Virus record (IMG/VR): IMGVR_UViG_3300008120_006706
Coordinates: 1-38,279 of that record
Source: a virus
Direction: 5' to 3' (one strand)
DNA length: 38,279 nucleotides
Part shown: positions 24,192 through 30,350 of the stretch, piece after piece
Numbering within the stretch: the stretch's first letter is position 1
Layout of the letters: each line of letters begins with the position of its first letter
Program-made: the position numbers and the translations under genes
The notes under the pieces: generated by a model
What the model saw: the letters and a program-made list of their open reading frames with translations, nothing else
The model's database searches: none
Told to the model about the DNA's origin: nothing

Positions 24192-25649
24192 TTATTTAAT
24201 TTTTCCCATCAAATCTTTCATTCTTAAGAATTGTGGATTTTCATACGTTTTACTTTCAATTAAATTAGTTGACGATCCGTTTGCTGGCGTTTTATTAACT
24301 TTAGCCTGTACAGACTCAGTTACAACTTCAGTTCCCTTACCGTCTAATTCATTTTTAATTGATTTGTAAAGATTTTTTGATTCCTTGATAGATTCTACAT
24401 TATCAAATCTTCTTAGAATGTTTATTTTTTCTTGTTTAGTAGTTGAATGTTCTGTAAACAATCTTGTTGCGTAAGCCAAATTAGAATTGAAAACAGCAAC
24501 TTCATTTAATTTAGATCTGAAAAAGTTTAAAGCCTTTTTATACTCTTCATTTTTTTCTTTTAACAAATCCATTTCTTTGATTACTGCTTCATTTGTTCTA
24601 ACTTTCATTTTAGGTAAACCTTTTCTACCTGGGTAGTTTCTACTTCCATTACCTAAAGTTCTAGCTGCTTCAGTTTGTTCAGGTTCCATCATTCCTCCAG
24701 TTTTTTCAATGTCAATCACATCAACATCTTCTTCTTGTTCCCATCCTTCGAATGTTTCTTCAACTTCAGTTTCAGTCACTCCGTGTTTGATTTTAGGATA
24801 CTTGAATTTATCTGCTTTACCCATTCCAACACCTTTAGTGCCTTGTGGTTGGTCTTCTTTGAAACCTTTATTATTAACCGAAGTTTTAGCCATTCCTGAT
24901 CCTGCTTTACCCATTCCCATTCCTACTGCTTTAAATGCTTCTACTACTGAGTTAAGTTCTTCTTCATCAATTTCATAAACTCTTTCTTCCTTCATATTAG
25001 AAAAATCGTCCATTGGTATTGAATCCAAATCTAAGAAGTCTTCACCTTCTTCCATGTGGTAGTCGCCTTCTTCCATGTGGTAGTCGCCTTCTTCCATGTG
25101 GTAGTCGCCTTCTTCCATGTTATAGTCGCCTGGTTCTTCTGTATTATCGTCCATGTCCCCACCTTGAATTAGATATTCATCTTCATCATCAATTAGATGA
25201 ATGAAATCATCTTCTTTCTTAACTATAATACCGTCTTCATCACCCATAGCTTTAAAAACTTTTAAAACTTCTTCAGGAGACGCAGACGTTAAGTCAAGTG
25301 GAGGCATTTCCATTTCATTATCACCTTCATCATCACCACCTTCGACATCCATATCGAAATCTAGATTAGCTTCAGGTTCTCCCCCCTCGTCTTCAACATC
25401 AACATTAACCTCTTCTTCATCCCCCATAGGTTCATCAACCTCAGGTTCATCCATTTGCGGTACTTCTTGTTCGTTTAGGGATTTTTTTGTTTGTTTTGAA
25501 TCTACTAAAGATTCTCTAACTAATTCACTGATTTCTTGTTTCATAGTAGAAGCAAGTATTCCTTTTGCGTTTTCACTGATAGCGTTTTCGACAGCCTTAA
25601 TTTGTAATAAGGTTTGTTCTACTATCGATCCTGTTTTTTCTGTACTCAT
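24192..25649 (-). CDS. Prohead scaffold protein, T4 gp22-like
   Basis: A 485-residue protein from ATG 25649 (a TTG 12 bases upstream is less likely). Residues 62-210 are extremely acidic, containing four consecutive GDY(N/H)MEE repeats (174-201). The C-terminal part (KEMDLLKEKNEEYKKALNFF, LNEVAVFNSNLAYATRLF, LRRFDNVESIKESKNLYKSI) is the helical signature of T4-like gp22 scaffolds. Scaffold proteins form the prohead core and are cut up by the gp21-type protease; several (L/I)xE sites are present. The placement between protease and capsid genes is the T4 order. The gene has a 34-base leader behind a TATTTATC box. Confidence 0.85.
   Translation of the reverse strand: MSTEKTGSIVEQTLLQIKAVENAISENAKGILASTMKQEISELVRESLVDSKQTKKSLNEQEVPQMDEPEVDEPMGDEEEVNVDVEDEGGEPEANLDFDMDVEGGDDEGDNEMEMPPLDLTSASPEEVLKVFKAMGDEDGIIVKKEDDFIHLIDDEDEYLIQGGDMDDNTEEPGDYNMEEGDYHMEEGDYHMEEGDYHMEEGEDFLDLDSIPMDDFSNMKEERVYEIDEEELNSVVEAFKAVGMGMGKAGSGMAKTSVNNKGFKEDQPQGTKGVGMGKADKFKYPKIKHGVTETEVEETFEGWEQEEDVDVIDIEKTGGMMEPEQTEAARTLGNGSRNYPGRKGLPKMKVRTNEAVIKEMDLLKEKNEEYKKALNFFRSKLNEVAVFNSNLAYATRLFTEHSTTKQEKINILRRFDNVESIKESKNLYKSIKNELDGKGTEVVTESVQAKVNKTPANGSSTNLIESKTYENPQFLRMKDLMGKIK
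25045..25128. repeat. 21-bp tandem repeat inside the scaffold gene
   Basis: Four head-to-tail 21-bp units, 25045-25065, 25066-25086, 25087-25107 and 25108-25128. The first three are identical base for base and the fourth differs at two positions. They encode the (GDY(H/N)MEE) units of the acidic scaffold domain. Perfect identity at synonymous positions points to recent expansion by slippage. Confidence 0.95.
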
Positions 25650-25683
25650 TATTTTAAGCAATGCGTTACGCGTTTATTTTACA

Positions 25684-25691
25684 GATAAATA
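25684..25691 (-). promoter_or_regulatory. TATTTATC box (minus), candidate late promoter element
   Basis: On the minus strand GATATATTTATCTG, with the box 34 bases before the scaffold ATG 25649. It lies between the upstream terminator (25750-25776) and the scaffold gene, so a new transcript start is expected here. Role inferred. Confidence 0.5.
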
Positions 25692-25749
25692 TATCCTTAT
25701 TGTAAAAAAATCATTATATTATAGTTTTAAAGTGAAAAAAATTGAGCAT

Positions 25750-25776
25750 AAAAAAAGGGACACCGATTGGTGCCCC
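25750..25776 (-). terminator. Intrinsic terminator between the small gene at 25815 and the scaffold gene
   Basis: On the minus strand GGGGCACC, loop AATC, GGTGTCCC (25757-25776) form an 8-bp stem with one G-U pair, followed directly by seven T (25750-25756). It separates the protease transcript from the scaffold-capsid transcript. Confidence 0.85.
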
Positions 25777-25814
25777 AAAATAATTTTTAAAAAATTAATA
25801 GATTAAATTTATTT

Positions 25815-26024
25815 TTATTCAATTACCTCATCAATTTTAGACTCAACAATTGCAGTAATTCTCCAATCCATTGAGTAGTTTTCATAAGCCTTTGTTACTT
25901 TTGCCTCAACGTCCGTTGGTGAGTAACCTTTAACTAATTTTTCTTCTCTAATCTTTTTAATTTTTCCTGTGTTATCATCAACCATGTCAGTTGTGATTTT
26001 TGCTACAAAATATTTTTCGTCCAT
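25815..26024 (-). CDS. Small protein, possibly DUF4494-like
   Basis: A 69-residue protein: MDEKYFVAKITTDMVDD, KIKKIREEKLVKGYSPTDVEAKVTKAYENYSMDWRITAIVESKIDEVIE. The pattern of a short beta start, a 'k.vkg.spteaEakv' turn and a final 'w.itai..skI.evi' strand resembles DUF4494, a small family found in Bacteroidota and their phages; this is a recollection rather than a firm match. It lies 12 bases after the prohead protease gene and just before a strong terminator, so it is the last gene of the protease transcript. Function unknown. Confidence 0.6.
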   Translation of the reverse strand: MDEKYFVAKITTDMVDDNTGKIKKIREEKLVKGYSPTDVEAKVTKAYENYSMDWRITAIVESKIDEVIE

Positions 26025-26036
26025 TTCTAAAAGTTT

Positions 26037-26747
26037 TTATTTACCTAAATAATCGGACAATCTTTTCATTAAGTCAACAGATTTATCCAATCCTGAACCT
26101 AAAACATCAATATTATTGTGTTCGTCTAACTTTTCCTCGTAAGCCGGTCTATCTTCTTTATTTAAGTAAAGATATGCCCCTGGTGTGGATGGCGAAGACA
26201 CAAGGTCAAAACAAATTAATTCAAAATCATCTTGAACTTCGTTTTGGTCACCCTTTTTTACTAATGAACCGACACCACGAGAAGATACCCCCATAGTAAC
26301 CCCTTGTCTCATCATGTTAGCTGCAACATCACCTTTTGATGATACAATACCTCTTTCATGAAAACCAGGTGTAGTTAATAGTTTAATCTTACCCATTAAT
26401 ACGTTACCTTCCCACCACATGTCCGTAATAAGGTGGGATACTCTATCTAAATCAATCAAGGAAGATTCAGGGTGATTTAATTCTGATATAGACATACCGC
26501 GTTTAATAATCTCTTGGTATTTTTCAGCTTCTCTTTTTAATATTTTTTCAGGATAAATCCTACCGTTTCTATTTGGTACTCCATGTTTTTGTAAAGTGGC
26601 ATAAAAAACAAAAGGTTTAGAATGTTCCAATTGCCCGTATGATTCTTTTATAACTTCGGTATTTCTTGTATCGTTTGGGTTAATGTATCCTGCGTCCCAT
26701 TCCACAAGTATACCTTTACCACTATCATTTGGTCCTAAAATTCTCAT
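26037..26747 (-). CDS. Prohead core protease, T4 gp21-like
   Basis: A 236-residue serine protease that matures the prohead by cutting scaffold and capsid proteins at (L/I)xE sites. Family features are visible: NRNGRIYP (59-66) near the substrate cleft, the catalytic histidine in ELNHPESS (89-96, H92), and the catalytic serine in GVSSRGVGS (153-161). DFELICFDLVSSPSTPGAYL is the conserved C-terminal block of T4-like proteases. The gene order portal, protease, scaffold, capsid confirms the role. ATG 26747 has two overlapping TATTTATT boxes upstream and no SD. Confidence 0.9.
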   Translation of the reverse strand: MRILGPNDSGKGILVEWDAGYINPNDTRNTEVIKESYGQLEHSKPFVFYATLQKHGVPNRNGRIYPEKILKREAEKYQEIIKRGMSISELNHPESSLIDLDRVSHLITDMWWEGNVLMGKIKLLTTPGFHERGIVSSKGDVAANMMRQGVTMGVSSRGVGSLVKKGDQNEVQDDFELICFDLVSSPSTPGAYLYLNKEDRPAYEEKLDEHNNIDVLGSGLDKSVDLMKRLSDYLGK

Positions 26748-26759
26748 AATGTATTTTTT

Positions 26760-26771
26760 AATAAATAAATA
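26760..26771 (-). promoter_or_regulatory. Double TATTTATT box (minus), candidate late promoter element
   Basis: On the minus strand TATTTATTTATT gives two overlapping copies of the box, the nearer one 12 bases before the protease ATG 26747. It lies just inside or after the 3' end of the gene at 26775. Role inferred from repetition across the structural region. Confidence 0.45.
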
Positions 26772-26774
26772 TTA

Positions 26775-27221
26775 TCAAATAACCATTTCTGTATTTTTTG
26801 TTTTATTTAGTGTAAAAAACTTACATCTTTTTAAGTCATCTACGTAAATTGACGTTAATAATGATTTTATTTTGTTTCTTAGTACAAGTGATTTAAACTC
26901 CATAAATTTGTTATGAATAAAAAGGGTAATTTCTAAGTTTAAAAAACTTTTTTTACCTTTTTGAATTCCACTTGTTCTTAAATCCAAATCTACTATTTGT
27001 TTTTTTTCAAAAATAGTAAAATCTAAAACCTCTAAAAGTGTGTGTTGTATTTGTCTTTTAATGTGACCTGTTATTTTTTCCCAATTGTCGTAGTCATCTG
27101 ATGGTTGTATCCATGTTTGTAATACTATGTATATTGATTTCATTTCTTTAGAATCAACAGTACCGTAGTAACTTTTTGCGTCATCAAAAATATTTAATTT
27201 TGATGTTTTTCCTTTTTTCAT
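26775..27221 (-). CDS. Unidentified protein before the prohead protease
   Basis: A 148-residue protein with no recognised family. It starts with a basic tail (MKKGKTSKLNIF), then EMKSIYIVLQTWIQPSDDYDNWEKITGHIKRQIQHTLLE, then beta-like stretches (SFLNLEITLFIHNKFMEF), and ends in a Lys/Thr-rich tail. No signal peptide or membrane segment. It stands between the plus-strand bS21 gene and the protease gene, and has its own Bacteroidota-type promoter candidate (27261-27290), unlike the box promoters of its neighbours. A role in head assembly is possible from position only. Confidence 0.6.
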   Translation of the reverse strand: MKKGKTSKLNIFDDAKSYYGTVDSKEMKSIYIVLQTWIQPSDDYDNWEKITGHIKRQIQHTLLEVLDFTIFEKKQIVDLDLRTSGIQKGKKSFLNLEITLFIHNKFMEFKSLVLRNKIKSLLTSIYVDDLKRCKFFTLNKTKNTEMVI

Positions 27222-27260
27222 TCTTCATGTCTTAAAGTTTATTTGTTTAAACAATTATAA

Positions 27261-27290
27261 CAAAATTAAATGTGGTTGTCAAAAATCAAA
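27261..27290 (-). promoter_or_regulatory. Bacteroidota-type promoter candidate (minus)
   Basis: On the minus strand TTTG, 18 bases, then TAATTTTG; the last base lies 39 bases before ATG 27221. This fits the -33 TTTG / -7 TAnnTTTG consensus, with a spacer slightly shorter than usual. It overlaps the bS21 upstream region on the other strand, making a compact divergent control region. Confidence 0.45.
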
Positions 27291-27300
27291 AAAATACTGA

Positions 27301-27308
27301 TATTTATA
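27301..27308 (+). promoter_or_regulatory. TATTTATA box upstream of bS21
   Basis: TATTTATA preceded by GA, 19 bases before ATG 27328 and 5 bases before the AGGAGG. It is the same box as upstream of capsid-region genes and suggests late expression of the ribosomal protein. Role inferred. Confidence 0.5.
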
Positions 27309-27313
27309 CCAAA

Positions 27314-27319
27314 AGGAGG
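27314..27319 (+). promoter_or_regulatory. Strong Shine-Dalgarno AGGAGG of the bS21 gene
   Basis: AGGAGG followed by an 8-base AT spacer and ATG 27328, a canonical SD. Almost all other starts in the window lack one, as expected for Bacteroidota translation. In flavobacteria the host rpsU is reported to keep a strong SD for feedback control, so this site probably does the same. Confidence 0.85.
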
Positions 27320-27327
27320 AAAAAAAT

Positions 27328-27510
27328 ATGATTATAGTACCAGTTAAAACACCTAACTCTATTGAGCAAGCACTCAAACAATATAAATTTAAAGTCTACA
27401 AAACAAAACAACTTGAGAAATTAAGGGAGAGACAGGAGTTCACAAAACCTTCAGTAATTAAAAGAGAACAAAAGAAAAAGGCAGCTTACTTACAAAAAAA
27501 TAATAAGTAA
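27328..27510 (+). CDS. rpsU: Phage-encoded ribosomal protein bS21
   Basis: A 60-residue basic protein: MIIVPVKTPNSIEQALKQYK followed by YKTKQLEKLRERQEFTKPSV and IKREQKKKAAYLQK. The 'RQ.fTKPSv.kR...kkA.Y.qk' block is that of Bacteroidota bS21. bS21 binds the 30S platform next to the 3' end of 16S rRNA; in Flavobacterium it helps block the anti-SD with bS18 and bS6. The gene is a lone plus-strand insertion in a minus-strand head module, with its own TATTTATA box and a strong AGGAGG. Its stop abuts the stop of the convergent holin-like gene. Phage bS21 genes are known in other large phages, where late expression has been reported. It probably replaces or competes with host bS21 to shift initiation. 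Confidence 0.92.
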   Translation: MIIVPVKTPNSIEQALKQYKFKVYKTKQLEKLRERQEFTKPSVIKREQKKKAAYLQKNNK

Positions 27511-27744
27511 TTATTTATCTTGTTTTTTGTGAGTAAAGAAATCAACTGAGGTTAAACCCAAACAACCAAAAGCCAAAAGACCAACAGCATCAACTAAGGT
27601 TGTTGAAGGTTCGTATTTTCCACAACTAAACATAGAAATAAATAAAGCTACTATTAGTGACAAGCCACAAAGTAGACCTACAAATCTTTTAGAAGAGATA
27701 CCACCGTTGGCACCTTCCATCATTGATTTAAAAAATCTAATCAT
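27511..27744 (-). CDS. Small membrane protein, possible holin
   Basis: A 77-residue protein with two probable membrane helices, about 21-39 (FVGLLCGLSLIVALFISMF) and 49-70 (LVDAVGLLAFGCLGLTSVDFF), a basic N-terminal segment and a short charged C-terminal tail (THKKQDK). Size and two-helix layout fit class II holins, but no endolysin is visible beside it and many small phage membrane proteins look alike. It overlaps the upstream gene by 4 bases (translational coupling) and converges with bS21 with no gap. Confidence 0.55.
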   Translation of the reverse strand: MIRFFKSMMEGANGGISSKRFVGLLCGLSLIVALFISMFSCGKYEPSTTLVDAVGLLAFGCLGLTSVDFFTHKKQDK

Positions 27745-28472
27745 AACCCCTTACTAAGGTTTCTTAATTTATAAAGATTATATCTATCGTATGGAGAATC
27801 TACAATTTTTTTAATCGTATTTTCAATAGTTGTGGTTAAATCGGAGTCCTTAGACTCATTAAGTGATGATTTCAAATTAGAAATTACATTTTCTTTTAAG
27901 TTATCCATTTCTATTTTTACTTCGTCTTCTGACATAGAAGATAATTCTTGAATAATTTTTCTTTCTGATTCTGAAATATTTTTTAATTCCATTTTAATAT
28001 TTTCATCCGCAACTTTTATCATTGTGGAAATAGGTAGATTAACACTTTCTTCTAACTTTGAAATGGTTTCTTCTGAAATTAATGTTGACTTTATTTTAGT
28101 TTTGGATTCCAACACAGTCGATAAGTCCTTTATTGATTTTTTGTAAATGGTATTGTCTATATCCACGTAATCGTTCGAATGTTCTAAAATAATAGAATTA
28201 ATCCAATTACTTAATTTATTTAAATATTTCTGATTATTTTCAACCAATATTTGGGAATATTCGATACTCTCGTTTACATATCCTTCAGCTATGGATTCAT
28301 TCAATCCTTTTTTACTTGATAGGTCGTCATATATATAATATAATTCTGATAAGTCTTTGTTTTCTAAAACCATAGATTTAAACTGTTTCATAAACGATTT
28401 AAATTCAGGTTTTCCGTACAAACTTATAGATGCCTTTTCTATTTTTGTTTTTGTAGTACCAAAAGTGTTCAT
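27741..28472 (-). CDS. Helical head-region protein, unidentified
   Basis: A 243-residue, almost wholly helical and acidic protein lying between portal and the holin-like gene, where T4 has small core proteins (gp67, gp68). Features include YVNESIEYSQILVEN, NKLSNWINSIILE, and a long charged coiled coil (NISESERKIIQELSSMSEDEVKIEMDNL). Several (L/I)xE sites, among them GLNE, would be cut by the prohead protease, as for T4 core proteins. It has a TATTTATT box 11 bases upstream. The homology to T4 core proteins is positional inference, not sequence similarity. Confidence 0.6.
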   Translation of the reverse strand: MNTFGTTKTKIEKASISLYGKPEFKSFMKQFKSMVLENKDLSELYYIYDDLSSKKGLNESIAEGYVNESIEYSQILVENNQKYLNKLSNWINSIILEHSNDYVDIDNTIYKKSIKDLSTVLESKTKIKSTLISEETISKLEESVNLPISTMIKVADENIKMELKNISESERKIIQELSSMSEDEVKIEMDNLKENVISNLKSSLNESKDSDLTTTIENTIKKIVDSPYDRYNLYKLRNLSKGL

Positions 28473-28483
28473 AGTTTTTATTT

Positions 28484-28491
28484 AATAAATA
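28484..28491 (-). promoter_or_regulatory. TATTTATT box (minus), candidate late promoter element
   Basis: On the minus strand GTAATATTTATT, with the box ending 11 bases before ATG 28472 and abutting the stop codon of the portal gene. Role inferred. Confidence 0.45.
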
Positions 28492-30312
28492 TTACTTATC
28501 TAATAAAGATCTCACTTTTTGGTCTATTTCGATTAACGAATTTCTCCCTTTAGATAATTCCATCACGTCAGCCGCACTAAATAACGTCATTTCCTCAAGT
28601 ATCAAATCAAGTCCATCCTTATTAAAACTTTCTGGTGTTACACCACCGGCTTCGGGTGCAGGGGCTTCAGGTGGTGGAGGAGCTGCAGCACCACCGAGGT
28701 CACCACCCATATCAGTTTCACCAGCACCTGGTGATTCACCACCAGATTCAGATGATGGTTCACCATCTTTTTTACCGTATAATTGGTCTATGGTATCGAA
28801 TAAACCTGTTTTTGGTATAATTTCTGCGGTTTTACCTAATTCGGCCGCAACTGCTCTTTCTACTCTTTGTTGTTGAATGTCTAATCTTATTTCTTCGTCT
28901 GAGAAACCTAAAACATGTTTTTTAGCCCATGATGCAGATACCGGTGCTACTGAATCAGCAATTGGTGTTACTGCGTCTTTATACAGTAGTATTTTCTCTT
29001 TCCATAATTCTATTGATAATAGTTCGGATTGTTTTGACGGGTTATGTAATCCTAAAGTAAAATTAGTTAGTTCATCTTCAAATCCTAACAAGAATAGGTG
29101 AATGATTGCAATTTTGTTTAGTTCTGCAATCATAGATTTTTGAATTCTATTAATTGTTCTAGCAAACCTAATATCTAATAATGATAAATTTTTACCATCG
29201 CCTACAGCCTCTTCAAAACCAAGATATGCTTTAGGAATTCTTAATGCTGTTACCAACTTCTTTTGGATATATTCAATATCTGCAATTTCCGCTAAGTTAG
29301 TTCCACCTGGTAGTGTTTCTATAGGGTTTGTTGCTGCAGGGTCACGAACAGGGATAAAATAATCTTGGTCTACTGCCATTTGATTATACCTCATATCAAC
29401 ATTACCAGTTGAATGGTCAACAATTTGGTCCCTTTTAAATTTATTTGCAACTCTTTGTACATAAGGGTCAACATCTTTGTCGTCCATGTTTCCAACAAAG
29501 ACTTTAAAAACCCTTCTTTCAGGCGCCCTGGATACACGATATATTAACATTGCATCTTCAGATAATAAAAGTTGTTTCCAAATACGTCTCGCCTTTTCCA
29601 ACATAGAAGTTCCATAAGGAAGTTTTCTATCATCACCTAAAATCCTAAAGTGTGCTATTTCCCAAGTATTGAATTCCATGTTCTTTTCTTTCCAAGTAAA
29701 TTTCAAAGCATCGTTTTCCATTTCTTGTGAATACTTGTCAGGCTGAAATCTCATACCTTTTTCTAACCTTTCTATTTGAATGTTTGGTAATTGTTGGCAT
29801 CCAACAATACCCTTTTCAGGGTCTAACTTTAGATAAACAAAATTATCACCGAATTTACATGTATTTCTCGTCCACATTGGTAGATTTGTATTGATGTCTA
29901 ATTTGTTAACGAATAAGTCTATCAATACGGATTTTATTCTTTTGGACTCTGAATAAACTTTTAATATTAATCCATCTTGGTCTGGTGTTGTTGATTCCTC
30001 AGAATATATGTCAAGTGCTGCAGATATTTCAGGTGTATACTCCATAGACTCATAATCATAATATGAAGCCATCCTTGTAGGTTCATAATAAACAGCTTGC
30101 TGATAAAGATTATTCTCAACTTTTTGCCACTGTTGACCAATGTACATAGTTTGTTGGGACTGCAGTTTTTCTTTTTCAAACTCAGTTTTGTCTGTTGTTT
30201 TGAGTAATTCTTTTTTATCAAATTTGAATACGGGTGATTGTTGGTCAAGGGTCGCATTAGGACCAAATGTCCTACTCAATCTTTGCCACACCGTTAGTTT
30301 TTGTTCTGACAT
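28492..30312 (-). CDS. Portal protein, T4 gp20-like
   Basis: A 606-residue portal protein, the dodecameric DNA gate at one capsid vertex (T4 gp20 has 524). The conserved start WQRLSRTFGPNATLDQ and the block YYDYESMEYTPEISAALDIYSEESTTPD (about 74-101) are typical of T4-like portals, as are NLPMWTRNTCKFGDNFVYL, the RAPERRVFKVFVGNM segment and the YIQKKLVTALRIPKAYLGFEE block. The C-terminus adds a Gly/Pro/Glu-rich tail (about residues 520-575) absent from T4 gp20, ending in a helix. It follows the terminase gene by about 40 bases on the same strand. Confidence 0.93.
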   Translation of the reverse strand: MSEQKLTVWQRLSRTFGPNATLDQQSPVFKFDKKELLKTTDKTEFEKEKLQSQQTMYIGQQWQKVENNLYQQAVYYEPTRMASYYDYESMEYTPEISAALDIYSEESTTPDQDGLILKVYSESKRIKSVLIDLFVNKLDINTNLPMWTRNTCKFGDNFVYLKLDPEKGIVGCQQLPNIQIERLEKGMRFQPDKYSQEMENDALKFTWKEKNMEFNTWEIAHFRILGDDRKLPYGTSMLEKARRIWKQLLLSEDAMLIYRVSRAPERRVFKVFVGNMDDKDVDPYVQRVANKFKRDQIVDHSTGNVDMRYNQMAVDQDYFIPVRDPAATNPIETLPGGTNLAEIADIEYIQKKLVTALRIPKAYLGFEEAVGDGKNLSLLDIRFARTINRIQKSMIAELNKIAIIHLFLLGFEDELTNFTLGLHNPSKQSELLSIELWKEKILLYKDAVTPIADSVAPVSASWAKKHVLGFSDEEIRLDIQQQRVERAVAAELGKTAEIIPKTGLFDTIDQLYGKKDGEPSSESGGESPGAGETDMGGDLGGAAAPPPPEAPAPEAGGVTPESFNKDGLDLILEEMTLFSAADVMELSKGRNSLIEIDQKVRSLLDK

Positions 30313-30350
30313 AATTTCTTTTATTAAAAAATAATATGGTTAATTATAAA

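Noticed and set aside
25650-25661. TTG start upstream of the scaffold ATG
   Set aside because: TTG starts are rare here and the ATG 12 bases downstream begins a natural MSTEK N-terminus.
25201-25806. A 201-codon plus-strand frame, Ser/Pro/Ile-rich
   Set aside because: It is antisense to the acidic scaffold gene, whose GAA/GAT codons read as TTC/ATC on the other strand; its low-complexity Ser runs reflect that, and it runs through the terminator and promoter region.
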